5,316 nt of DNA from CAZJJY01 sp964546445 (GTDB lineage Bacteria; Patescibacteriota; Microgenomatia; PFEM01; JAPLYW01): contig CAZJJY010000032.1 in the NCBI GenBank assembly GCA_964546445.1, positions 1 through 5,316 on the forward strand, in the 5' to 3' direction. Within the stretch, counting starts at the first letter, position 1. Each line of letters opens with the position of its first letter. Positions 1 through 5,051 of the stretch are shown piece after piece. Under the pieces are notes generated by a model. The model made no database searches, had not been told where the DNA came from, and was given only the letters and a program-made list of their open reading frames with translations. The translations under genes were made by a program, and so were the position numbers.

Positions 1-200
1 AAGAGGGAATTGAAGTTTTGTATGATGATAGAAAGGATATTTTCGCTGGGATAAAGTTTGCTGACGCCGACTTAATTGGAATTCCTTATAGACTAGTTAT
101 TTCAAATAAAACTAAAGGTAAAATTGAACTAAAGAAAAGAGAAGAAGACAAAACAGACCTTTTAAGTTTACCCGATCTTATTAAAAGAATTAAAAATTAA
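1..200 (+). CDS. proS: Prolyl-tRNA synthetase, C-terminal end (partial, 5' end outside window)
   Basis: This is the last 65 codons or so of a class II prolyl-tRNA synthetase, read in the frame starting at base 3. The enzyme charges tRNA-Pro with proline in the cytoplasm. The visible part belongs to the C-terminal anticodon-binding domain. It contains the family's run VLYDDR, then AGIKFADADLIGIPYRLVIS, then a Lys/Glu-rich strand (IELKKRE) and a final helix ending LIKRIKN. This matches the end of bacterial ProRS, which reads similarly (DDR, FAD, LIGIP). The catalytic domain is off the left edge, so the true start cannot be given. An in-frame TTG at 18 is just a codon inside the gene. The TAA stop shares its last base with the ATG of the next gene, indicating an operon with coupled translation. 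Confidence 0.93.
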   Translation, partial: EGIEVLYDDRKDIFAGIKFADADLIGIPYRLVISNKTKGKIELKKREEDKTDLLSLPDLIKRIKN

Positions 201-1042
201 TGAAAAGGATTATTACTCATGTTAATCCAGATTTGGATGCAGTTGCTTCCGCTTGGCTTATTCGAAAATTTTTACCTGGTTGGGGAAAAGCAGAAATAAG
301 CTTTTGTCAGGCGGGGACTACTTTTGATGGAAAAGCAGTCGATAGTGATTCTAATGTTTTACATGTTGATGTCGGTTTAGGGAAACTTGACCATCATCAT
401 ACCAGTGAATATCTTTCAGCGGCTAAATTAGTTTGGGATTTTATTAAAAAGGAAAGAGGAAAGAAAGAAATGATCTCTCTTTTAAACAAAAAAGTAGTTG
501 AGAGGTTAGTTGAAGTAGTAACACAGATTGATAATGCATATGATTTTAATTGGGAAGAGATAAAAGAAGATCGTTATTACTTTTATTTAAGCCCGCTAAC
601 TGAAGGTTTAAGAAAATTATCTTTAGATGATTTGTCAGTTTTTAAAGAGGTATCTTTAATGTTGGAGGCAGTTTTAGTTAATTTGAAAGGGAAAATTAGA
701 GCAGAGGAAGAGATTAAAAAAGCTACCAAATTTCAAAGTCCTTGGGGTGAAGCAATTGCTATGTCGGTTAGCAATAAAGAGTTTTTACATTTTGCTCAAA
801 CACAAGGCTATGTTTTAGTTGTAACTAAAGACCCAGATGATGGTGGAGTGAGAATTTATTCTCGACCTGATTCTAAAGTTGATTTAACAAAATCCTATAA
901 TGAAGTGAAAAAACTTGATCTTCAGTCCGACTGGTTTTTACACGCCAGCAAGAAATTGCTTTTAAATAGTGCTTCGGCGGCGAAGATGAGACCAACAAAA
1001 TTAAGTTTAGAAGAAGTAATTAAGGTTTTAAAGAATGGTTGA
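200..1042 (+). CDS. DHH-family phosphoesterase-like protein
   Basis: A 280-residue protein with the N-terminal metal-binding signature of DHH phosphoesterases, the superfamily that includes RecJ, NrnA, GdpP and pyrophosphatases. Visible motifs are H7-x3-D11-x-D13 (within THVNPDLDAVAS), D57 (VDVG), D64-H65-H66-H67 and D111 (QIDNAYD). Together these supply the usual Asp/His ligands for two Mn2+ or Mg2+ ions, so a working hydrolase is likely. The C-terminal part (about 180-275) has a GGVRIYSR strand and a FLHASKKLLLN segment. It lacks the GGGHxxAAG motif of the DHHA1 substrate domain, so the substrate cannot be inferred. It could cleave short oligonucleotides, cyclic dinucleotides or another phosphoester. 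The start is the ATG overlapping the proS stop by one base; no Shine-Dalgarno sequence is visible. The 3' end overlaps the HIT gene by 8 bases. I am sure of the superfamily, not of the function. Confidence 0.8.
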   Translation: MKRIITHVNPDLDAVASAWLIRKFLPGWGKAEISFCQAGTTFDGKAVDSDSNVLHVDVGLGKLDHHHTSEYLSAAKLVWDFIKKERGKKEMISLLNKKVVERLVEVVTQIDNAYDFNWEEIKEDRYYFYLSPLTEGLRKLSLDDLSVFKEVSLMLEAVLVNLKGKIRAEEEIKKATKFQSPWGEAIAMSVSNKEFLHFAQTQGYVLVVTKDPDDGGVRIYSRPDSKVDLTKSYNEVKKLDLQSDWFLHASKKLLLNSASAAKMRPTKLSLEEVIKVLKNG

Positions 1043-1376
1043 TTGTTTATTTTGTAAAATTGCTCAAAAAAAAGCTCCGGCTGAAATAGTTTATGAAGAC
1101 GAAGATATTATTGCTTTTAATGATATTAAACCTTCTACTTTTGTCCATATTTTGGTTATCCCCAAAAAGCATATTGAAAAATTACAGGATATAAGCGATA
1201 ATGATAAGGAACTTTTAGGAAAAATACTTTTAAAGATTAAAGAAATTGCTAAAGAGAAGAAAATAGATAAAGGCTACAAAGTACAAATTAACTGTGGTAA
1301 AGATGGAGGACAACTAGTCCCTCATTTACACTTTCATTTACTAGGTGGCTTTAAAACTCCTCAAAGCGATCTTTGA
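1035..1376 (+). CDS. HIT-family (HinT-like) nucleotide hydrolase/transferase
   Basis: A 113-residue cytoplasmic protein of the histidine triad family, close to HinT in length. Members bind purine nucleotides and hydrolyse phosphoramidates or aminoacyl-adenylates. The N-terminus CLFCKI places Cys4 and Cys7 as in the zinc-binding subgroup. IPKKHIE carries His46, and the triad itself is H97-L-H99-F-H101-L-L, followed by GG. In this family His99 and His101 lie at the active site, and the Cys pair with two histidines often binds zinc. The tail after the triad is short (GGFKTPQSDL). The ATG at 1035 gives the classic MVDCxFCKI start. It overlaps the preceding gene by 8 bases, with a modest AAGG eight bases upstream. 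Co-location with proS and rpsU agrees with a general housekeeping role. The cellular substrate is unknown. Confidence 0.92.
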   Translation: MVDCLFCKIAQKKAPAEIVYEDEDIIAFNDIKPSTFVHILVIPKKHIEKLQDISDNDKELLGKILLKIKEIAKEKKIDKGYKVQINCGKDGGQLVPHLHFHLLGGFKTPQSDL

Positions 1377-1381
1377 TTTTT
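1361..1381 (+). terminator. Weak intrinsic-terminator-like hairpin over the HIT stop codon
   Basis: TCAAAG and CTTTGA form a perfect 6-bp stem with a CGAT loop, immediately followed by TTTTT. The shape is that of an intrinsic terminator, but the stem has only two G-C pairs. It also includes the HIT stop codon, so elongating ribosomes would cover it. At best it attenuates readthrough into rpsU, whose start is 33 bases downstream. Confidence 0.25.
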
Positions 1382-1397
1382 GCCAATAACGAAAGGA

Positions 1398-1403
1398 AGG
1401 TGA
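1398..1403 (+). promoter_or_regulatory. Shine-Dalgarno sequence of rpsU
   Basis: AGGTGA, within a purine-rich AAGGAAGGTGA tract, can pair with the 16S rRNA 3' end. It lies 10 bases before the rpsU ATG, a slightly long spacing. It supports the start at 1414. Confidence 0.6.
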
Positions 1404-1413
1404 ATTTTTAAAA

Positions 1414-1599
1414 ATGGCAACAATAGTTAGAAAGTCTCCAGGGGAGACAGAAGATAAATTAATTGCAAAGTTTAGAAAAAAAATCATTGTAGAACAACTT
1501 TTAGATGAAATTAGAGAAAGAAAATTCCATAAACCACCGTCTGTTAAAAAGAAAGAACGATTGGCGGAATTAAGAAGAGGGAAAGGGAAAAGAAGATAA
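1414..1599 (+). CDS. rpsU: 30S ribosomal protein S21
   Basis: A 61-residue, very basic protein that is clearly bacterial S21, the small-subunit protein sitting near the 16S 3' end where mRNA Shine-Dalgarno pairing occurs. Diagnostic parts are the N-terminal strand MATIVRKSPGE, the central helix AKFRKKIIVEQLLDEIRER, the KPPSVKKKERL segment and an Arg/Lys/Gly-rich tail (LRRGKGKRR). Family members are usually 55-75 residues, so it is complete. The ATG follows a recognisable Shine-Dalgarno tract, unlike several neighbouring genes. The stop codon directly abuts the ATG of the YqeY-type gene; the rpsU-yqeY order is common in bacteria. An antisense reading frame over the same bases is composition shadow and is not annotated. 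Confidence 0.96.
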   Translation: MATIVRKSPGETEDKLIAKFRKKIIVEQLLDEIRERKFHKPPSVKKKERLAELRRGKGKRR

Positions 1600-2037
1600 A
1601 TGTTGGACAAAATTAAAAATGATTTAAATCAGGCCTTAAAGAATAAAGACGAAATGAAGGTTTCTGTCTTGCGGATGTTAGTGGCCGAAATTCATAATAA
1701 ACAAATTAATAACAAAAGTGATGAGATTTCAGATGATGAAATTATTAAGACAATTCGTCAGCAAGTTAAGAAAATCAAGGAATCTATTGTAGCTTATAAG
1801 CAAGGAAAGCGTGATGATTTAGTTAAGAAAGAGAGCCAAGAATTAGATATTTTGAACAAATATCTTCCTCAGGAGATGGCCCCAGATGAATTAGAAAAAG
1901 TAATTAAAGGAATAATTGATAGTGTGAAACCTCAAGGTCCTCAAGATTTTGGCAAAGTTATGAACGAAGCTATGAAGCAACTTTCTGGGCGCGTTGATGG
2001 ATCGAAAGTTTCTGAAGTTGTGAAAAGATTGATATAG
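1600..2037 (+). CDS. yqeY: YqeY/GatB-domain protein
   Basis: A 145-residue protein of the GatB/YqeY family. The N-terminal half is a helical bundle (LDKIKNDLNQALKNKDEMK, then SVLRMLVAEIHNK) with the family's VLRML segment. The middle has the KQGKRDDLVKKESQELDIL helix and KYLPQEM. The C-terminal third (about 115-145) is the small helical domain shared with the tail of GatB, with GKVMNEAMKQLSGRVDGSKV. In GatB this domain helps hold tRNA for amidation of misacylated tRNA. The role of stand-alone YqeY is not established, although a tRNA-related function is often assumed. The length is typical (about 148). The start directly follows the rpsU stop (TAA then ATG). Purine-rich codons at the end of rpsU may act as a weak ribosome binding site. 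Confidence 0.93.
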   Translation: MLDKIKNDLNQALKNKDEMKVSVLRMLVAEIHNKQINNKSDEISDDEIIKTIRQQVKKIKESIVAYKQGKRDDLVKKESQELDILNKYLPQEMAPDELEKVIKGIIDSVKPQGPQDFGKVMNEAMKQLSGRVDGSKVSEVVKRLI

Positions 2038-2051
2038 TTAATTATAATTAA
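2038..2051. repeat. 14-bp perfect AT palindrome containing TATAAT
   Basis: TTAATTA followed by TAATTAA is a perfect dyad just after the yqeY stop. It contains an exact TATAAT at 2043-2048 that could be a -10 box. The best upstream -35 (TTGTGA, 2018-2023) is poor and 19 bases away. An operator or promoter is possible, but AT-only palindromes arise easily by chance in such DNA. Confidence 0.25.
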
Positions 2052-2058
2052 GCTCTAG

Positions 2059-2088
2059 TTGACAGCCTCCAATGAATTCCATTTTAAT
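2059..2088 (+). promoter_or_regulatory. Candidate sigma70-type promoter at the start of ybeY
   Basis: An exact TTGACA at 2059-2064 is followed after 18 bases by TTTAAT (2083-2088), which matches TATAAT at five of six positions. Transcription would start near 2095, inside ybeY. Such a transcript could not supply full-length YbeY but could drive dnaX-ybaB-recR. The -10 element lies within coding sequence, so the match may be chance. Confidence 0.3.
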
Positions 2089-2431
2089 TAAAACAGATCA
2101 AGATTCCAAAGTAGACGAAGAGAAAGTGAAGCTTTGGGCCGAAGAAGCATTGAAGAAGTATAGTTTTAAAAATTGTCAGTTGAGTATTGCTTTTATTACA
2201 AGTGAAAAGATAAGATCTTTAAACAGAGATTATCGAAAACTTGATAAAGCAACAAGTATTTTGTCTTTTTATCAAGGGCAGGCAGCCCCTAATGGTATCC
2301 AAGTCTTGGGTGACATTGTGATCTGCTTACCAATAGCGAAAGAAAAAAATCTTTCAATCAAATTTTTAATTGACCATGGAATCCGTAACCTTTTATCTGA
2401 AATATCGACCATCAAAAGTCAAGGAACTTGA
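2072..2431 (+). CDS. ybeY: Truncated YbeY (rRNA-maturation endoribonuclease family), probably without an intact metal site
   Basis: YbeY is a single-strand endoribonuclease acting in 16S rRNA maturation and ribosome quality control. This 119-residue protein shows the family core: ILIKTD start, LSIAFI strand, LNRDYRKLDKATSILSF (50-66) and LGDIVI (79-84). It stops early; most members are about 150 residues. The family normally ends with H-G-x-x-H-x5-H, three histidines holding zinc. Here His102-Gly103 is present, but the next two positions are Asn106 and Ser112. The last 18 or so codons are read through DNA that also encodes the start of dnaX in another frame, giving a tail (SEISTIKSQGT) with no family character. 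It may be a decaying gene, a non-catalytic RNA-binding remnant or an assembly deletion. No Shine-Dalgarno sequence precedes the ATG. Family membership is firm; activity is doubtful. Confidence 0.82.
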   Translation: MNSILIKTDQDSKVDEEKVKLWAEEALKKYSFKNCQLSIAFITSEKIRSLNRDYRKLDKATSILSFYQGQAAPNGIQVLGDIVICLPIAKEKNLSIKFLIDHGIRNLLSEISTIKSQGT

Positions 2432-3953
2432 CTTGGTTGACGTTCGTGAAAGTTTAGAAAAGGTTCTGTACTCTGGTAAAATCCCTCACGCATTTCTGTT
2501 TTCAGGTCCTAAAGGGACAGGAAAAACTTCAACAGCTCGAATTTTAGCCAAAGCCGTTAATTGTTTAAAGAATCGTAAGAATGGTAAAAAGAGTGACTTT
2601 GAACCTTGTAATAAATGTGAGATTTGTCAGGAAATAAATGATGGTCGAGCTTTAGACTTAATTGAGGTTGATGCTGCTTCTAACAGAGGGATTGATGATA
2701 TTAGAAGCTTGAGAGAAAAGATTAAGCTTTCGCCGGCAAAATGTGACTATAAAGTCTACATCATTGATGAAGTGCACATGTTAACCACCGAGGCCTTTAA
2801 CGCTTTACTGAAGACACTAGAAGAGCCTCCAAGACACGCTTTATTCGTTCTCTGCACCACTGAACCAGAAAAATTACCTAAGACAATTATTTCTCGCTGT
2901 ACACAGATTAAATTTAAGAAAGCCAATCAAGAAGAAATATTAAGATCTCTAAAAAGGGTTGTTAAAGGGGAAGGACTTAATCCAGAGAAGGAAGTTCTAG
3001 AAGGAATTGCCAAAAGTGCTGACGGTAGTTTTAGAGATGCTCAAAAAGTTTTAGATCAATTATCTTCAAGCGGAAAAAAGATTTCCTTAAAAGAAACAAA
3101 CAAGCTTTTAGGTCGTATCGAAGAATTAAAGCCAGATAAATTATTACTCTTTTTGTCAGAGAAGAAAGGCAAAGAATCTCTTTTAGAAATTGACAGGGTT
3201 GTTACTTTTGGGATTGATTTAAGTTTTTACTTACAAACAATTTTAGAAAAACTCCGTTTGATTTTACTTGAAAAAACAGGTATTTCAGAAGTAGAAAGTC
3301 AAGAATTGGATGAAGAATTAAAAGAAGCATTTTCAAGCTTAAGCAAGGGGAATGTCTTTAAACTTATCACCTTGTTCTCTCAAGCATCTTTAGAAATCAA
3401 GATCAGTCCAATTCCTCAATTACCTTTAGAATTAGTTGTTGTTCAGTGGTGCCAGGATCAAGAACAAGAGAATGACAGTAACTTAGAGAATAATCCTAAA
3501 AGAGAAGTAAAAAAGACAAGTAATCCTGATAATCAAAAACAAGAAACTAAGGGAACAAACGGCGATACTCAAATCAAAAAAAGTAATGGAGTTAGTCATG
3601 GTTTAGATAAAGTTGTCGACCATTGGGATGATTTACTTGTTGGGGTCAAACCATTAAATCACTCGGTTGAAGCTTTGCTTCGTGCTTCAAGACCATTGAA
3701 AATGGAAGGGAATTTTCTAACCTTGGAAGTTTTTTATAAATTCCATAAAGAAAGACTAGAAACAGAAAAATGTCGTTCAATTGTTGAAGAGATTGCCAGT
3801 CAGATTTTAGACGCTCCGATTAGACTAAAATGTGTTTTAGGAGAAAAGAAAAATACTCCAAATTTGACTCAAACAGATGAAGAGAATAATGGTGATAAAA
3901 GTGATATAATGGATATTGCCGGTAAGATATTTAGCGGTAAATTAATTGATTAA
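2376..3953 (+). CDS. dnaX: DNA polymerase III clamp-loader subunit gamma/tau
   Basis: A 525-residue AAA+ ATPase that loads the sliding clamp and, in its long form, ties the loader to the polymerase. Domain I starts FYLKYRP. It has Walker A GPKGTGKT (44-51), a zinc knuckle of Cys63, Cys78, Cys81 and Cys84, Walker B IIDEVH (D131-E132), sensor 1 (CTTEP, 160-164), the SRC arginine-finger motif (173-175) and sensor 2 GSFRDA. Domain III ends near LPLELVVVQW (Trp358). A hydrophilic Asn/Lys/Gln-rich linker (360-410) follows, then a conserved-looking tail starting near HWDDLL (Trp417), probably the partner-binding tau part. Tau is short compared with 643 residues in E. coli. I chose the ATG at 2376; the TTG at 2370 directly follows an in-frame stop. 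The start lies inside ybeY, and no Shine-Dalgarno sequence is visible. The linker carries a possible frameshift site (separate entry). Confidence 0.96.
   Translation: MESVTFYLKYRPSKVKELDLVDVRESLEKVLYSGKIPHAFLFSGPKGTGKTSTARILAKAVNCLKNRKNGKKSDFEPCNKCEICQEINDGRALDLIEVDAASNRGIDDIRSLREKIKLSPAKCDYKVYIIDEVHMLTTEAFNALLKTLEEPPRHALFVLCTTEPEKLPKTIISRCTQIKFKKANQEEILRSLKRVVKGEGLNPEKEVLEGIAKSADGSFRDAQKVLDQLSSSGKKISLKETNKLLGRIEELKPDKLLLFLSEKKGKESLLEIDRVVTFGIDLSFYLQTILEKLRLILLEKTGISEVESQELDEELKEAFSSLSKGNVFKLITLFSQASLEIKISPIPQLPLELVVVQWCQDQEQENDSNLENNPKREVKKTSNPDNQKQETKGTNGDTQIKKSNGVSHGLDKVVDHWDDLLVGVKPLNHSVEALLRASRPLKMEGNFLTLEVFYKFHKERLETEKCRSIVEEIASQILDAPIRLKCVLGEKKNTPNLTQTDEENNGDKSDIMDIAGKIFSGKLID
3509..3523 (+). 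other. Candidate -1 programmed frameshift site in dnaX
   Basis: Zero-frame codons GTA AAA AAG place the heptamer A AAA AAG (3509-3515) in the X XXY YYZ phase. This is the same heptamer that drives -1 frameshifting in E. coli dnaX. After a -1 slip the reading is GAC AAG TAA, ending at 3523, so the product would have 380 zero-frame residues plus Asp-Lys (382 total). It would keep domains I-III and lose the tau-like tail, as gamma does. A purine-rich AAAAGAGAAG lies just upstream but is not a clear Shine-Dalgarno stimulator. I see no strong stem-loop downstream. The heptamer phase and stop are seen directly; frameshifting itself is inferred. Confidence 0.5.
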
Positions 3954-3960
3954 AGGAGGT
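3953..3960 (+). promoter_or_regulatory. Strong Shine-Dalgarno sequence of ybaB
   Basis: AAAGGAGGT overlaps the dnaX TAA stop. Its GGAGG core lies 5 bases before the ybaB ATG, an optimal arrangement. It fixes the start at 3965 and predicts high YbaB translation relative to its operon partners. Confidence 0.9.
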
Positions 3961-3964
3961 TTTT

Positions 3965-4243
3965 ATGTTTGATAAAGTTAAACAACTAGGCGAATTAAAA
4001 AGAATGCGTGATGAAGCAATGCGTATTCAAAAACAATTAGCCGCCGAAACAATAGAAGTAAATGAGGGCGGTATAAGAATCGTTATTAGTGGTGATCAGC
4101 AGGTCAAAGAACTAGAGATAAATGAGGAAAGCAATGAAGAATTGGTCAGAGTTTTAAACAGTGCCTTGAAGCAGTCTCAGAAAGTGGCCGCTCGTAAAGT
4201 CCAAGAAATGTCAGGAGGACTTTCTGGATTACTAGGGAAATAA
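3965..4243 (+). CDS. ybaB: YbaB/EbfC family nucleoid-associated protein
   Basis: A 92-residue member of the YbaB/EbfC family, small homodimeric DNA-binding proteins that associate with the nucleoid. The N-terminal helix (about 1-27, KVKQLGELKRMRDEAMRIQKQL) leads to a beta-sheet core, EVNEGGIRIVISGDQQVKELEI (32-53). A second long helix follows (ELVRVLNSALKQSQKVAARKVQEM) and then a Gly-rich end (SGGLSGLLGK). This order and the closing motif are those of the family; usual length is about 100. It sits between dnaX and recR, the arrangement found in very many bacteria, which suggests a link to replication or repair without defining a mechanism. It has the best ribosome binding site on the + strand here, 5 bases from its ATG, fitting an abundant structural protein. 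Confidence 0.94.
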   Translation: MFDKVKQLGELKRMRDEAMRIQKQLAAETIEVNEGGIRIVISGDQQVKELEINEESNEELVRVLNSALKQSQKVAARKVQEMSGGLSGLLGK

Positions 4244-4258
4244 ACAGAACCTGTTTAT
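4240..4258. repeat. 8-bp perfect inverted repeat over the ybaB stop
   Basis: ATAAACAG and CTGTTTAT are perfectly complementary around an AAC spacer, and the ybaB TAA stop lies within the left arm. There is no T-tract behind it, so it is not a standard terminator. It could be a small mRNA hairpin between ybaB and recR or a protein-binding dyad, since it sits where the -35 region of a possible recR promoter would be. Confidence 0.45.
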
Positions 4259-4271
4259 CCTAAACTCTAAA

Positions 4272-4280
4272 TGATAAAAT
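4272..4280 (+). promoter_or_regulatory. Possible extended -10 element for a leaderless recR transcript
   Basis: TG-A-TAAAAT resembles an extended -10 box (TGnTATAAT, one mismatch in the hexamer). It ends 7 bases before the recR ATG, so transcription would begin at or next to the start codon. No convincing -35 box exists, and AT-rich DNA gives such matches easily. Confidence 0.25.
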
Positions 4281-4287
4281 CTTTCTA

Positions 4288-4896
4288 ATGAATCTTCCAC
4301 GTTCTATCAGGAAGTTAATTGAATCTTTTGAAAGACTCCCTGGAGTAGGTCCTAAGACAGCTCAAAGGTTAGTTTTTTATCTTCTCCATGTTCCACAAGA
4401 ATATTTAGACGAATTTTCTAATAATTTAAAAGATTTAAAAAATAAGACAGTTTTATGCTCTATTTGTTTTAATGTGGCTGAAAGCGATCCGTGTTTAGCT
4501 TGTTCTGACAGATCAAAAGATAAATCCACTATTTGTGTTGTCGAACAACCATTGGATGTTTTGGCTATTGAAAAGACAGGAAAATTTGAAGGAGTTTATC
4601 ATGTTCTACATGGAGCAATTTCTCCTTTAAATAATATTGGTCCTGATGAACTTTATATTAAGGATTTTTTAAAACGTTTGGATAATAAAACACTTCCTGT
4701 TAAGGAAATTATTATTGCCACTAATCCAAATATGGAAGGGGAGGCAACGGCGATGTATTTGGTCAAACAAATTAGAAAAAATGATGAAAATATTAAGATT
4801 ACGAGATTAGGGCAGGGTTTGCCAACTGGAGCTGATTTAGAATATGCTGATGAAATAACATTATCAAGAGCTTTAGAGGGAAGAAGAGAGTACTAA
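4288..4896 (+). CDS. recR: Recombination mediator protein RecR
   Basis: A 202-residue, full-length RecR (E. coli RecR has 201). RecR works with RecO, and often RecF, to load RecA onto SSB-covered single-stranded DNA at gaps. Visible parts in order are: a helix-hairpin-helix, LPGVGPKTAQRL (17-28), for DNA binding; a zinc finger with Cys57, Cys60, Cys69 and Cys72; a Toprim domain from about 82 with CVVEQPLDVLAIE (Glu86), YHVLHGAISPL and ATNPNMEGEATA (144-155); and the C-terminal LPTGADLEYADEITLSRAL segment ending in GRREY. The ATG gives the normal RecR N-terminus. No Shine-Dalgarno sequence precedes it, and 44 bases separate it from ybaB. The dnaX-ybaB-recR order suggests cotranscription, possibly with an extra start just before recR. 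Confidence 0.97.
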   Translation: MNLPRSIRKLIESFERLPGVGPKTAQRLVFYLLHVPQEYLDEFSNNLKDLKNKTVLCSICFNVAESDPCLACSDRSKDKSTICVVEQPLDVLAIEKTGKFEGVYHVLHGAISPLNNIGPDELYIKDFLKRLDNKTLPVKEIIIATNPNMEGEATAMYLVKQIRKNDENIKITRLGQGLPTGADLEYADEITLSRALEGRREY

Positions 4897-4904
4897 AAAG
4901 CGAG

Positions 4905-4958
4905 AAGGGAGTTTATCATTTATTTTCCATATGGAAAAAATAAAGGATAAACCCCCTT
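4905..4958. terminator. Long hairpin between convergent genes, possible terminator
   Basis: AAGGG (4905-4909) pairs with CCCTT (4954-4958). GTTTATC (4911-4917) pairs with GATAAAC (4946-4952). TTTA (4919-4922) pairs with TAAA (4941-4944), and TTTTCC (4923-4928) pairs with GGAAAA (4933-4938) around an ATAT loop. That is about 22 base pairs with two mismatches and a 2-base bulge. It starts 8 bases after the recR stop. On the + strand no T-tract follows. On the - strand a TTTTT follows after 5 bases, so it fits somewhat better as the end of the - strand gene's transcript. It may serve both directions. Confidence 0.5.
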
Positions 4959-4970
4959 AAAAAACTAATA

Positions 4971-4988
4971 AAGATCATTTACGATCTT
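4971..4988. repeat. Small hairpin-forming inverted repeat in the convergent intergenic region
   Basis: AAGATC and GATCTT form a perfect 6-bp stem around ATTTAC. Read on the - strand, a TTTTTT run lies 7 bases beyond the stem, so it could help end - strand transcription. The rest of the 155 bases between recR and the - strand gene shows nothing else convincing. Confidence 0.25.
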
Positions 4989-5051
4989 AAACAAAAAACG
5001 TTACGGATTCATACCATAAAAAAATTTTCGTTGCTCCCACAGGCAAATTAT

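Noticed and set aside
1341..1610. 89-codon frame on the - strand across rpsU
   Set aside because: It is antisense to the unmistakable rpsU gene and has no family resemblance. Its Phe/Leu/Ser-rich composition is what the complement of Lys/Glu/Arg codons gives.
2428..2442. Two further TTGAC-type -35-like words near the dnaX start
   Set aside because: They encode the expected ELDLVDV residues of DnaX, and I found no -10 element at suitable spacing.
4240..4258. Possible LexA/SOS box before recR
   Set aside because: The dyad reads ACAG-n3-CTGT, the reverse arrangement of the E. coli CTGT-n8-ACAG box, and it does not match the Bacillus GAAC-n4-GTTC box.
5001..5040. tRNA T-arm-like sequence on the - strand (GGTATGAATCC)
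   Set aside because: The loop lacks the conserved TTC, and there is no matching acceptor stem or anticodon arm upstream, so it is not a tRNA.
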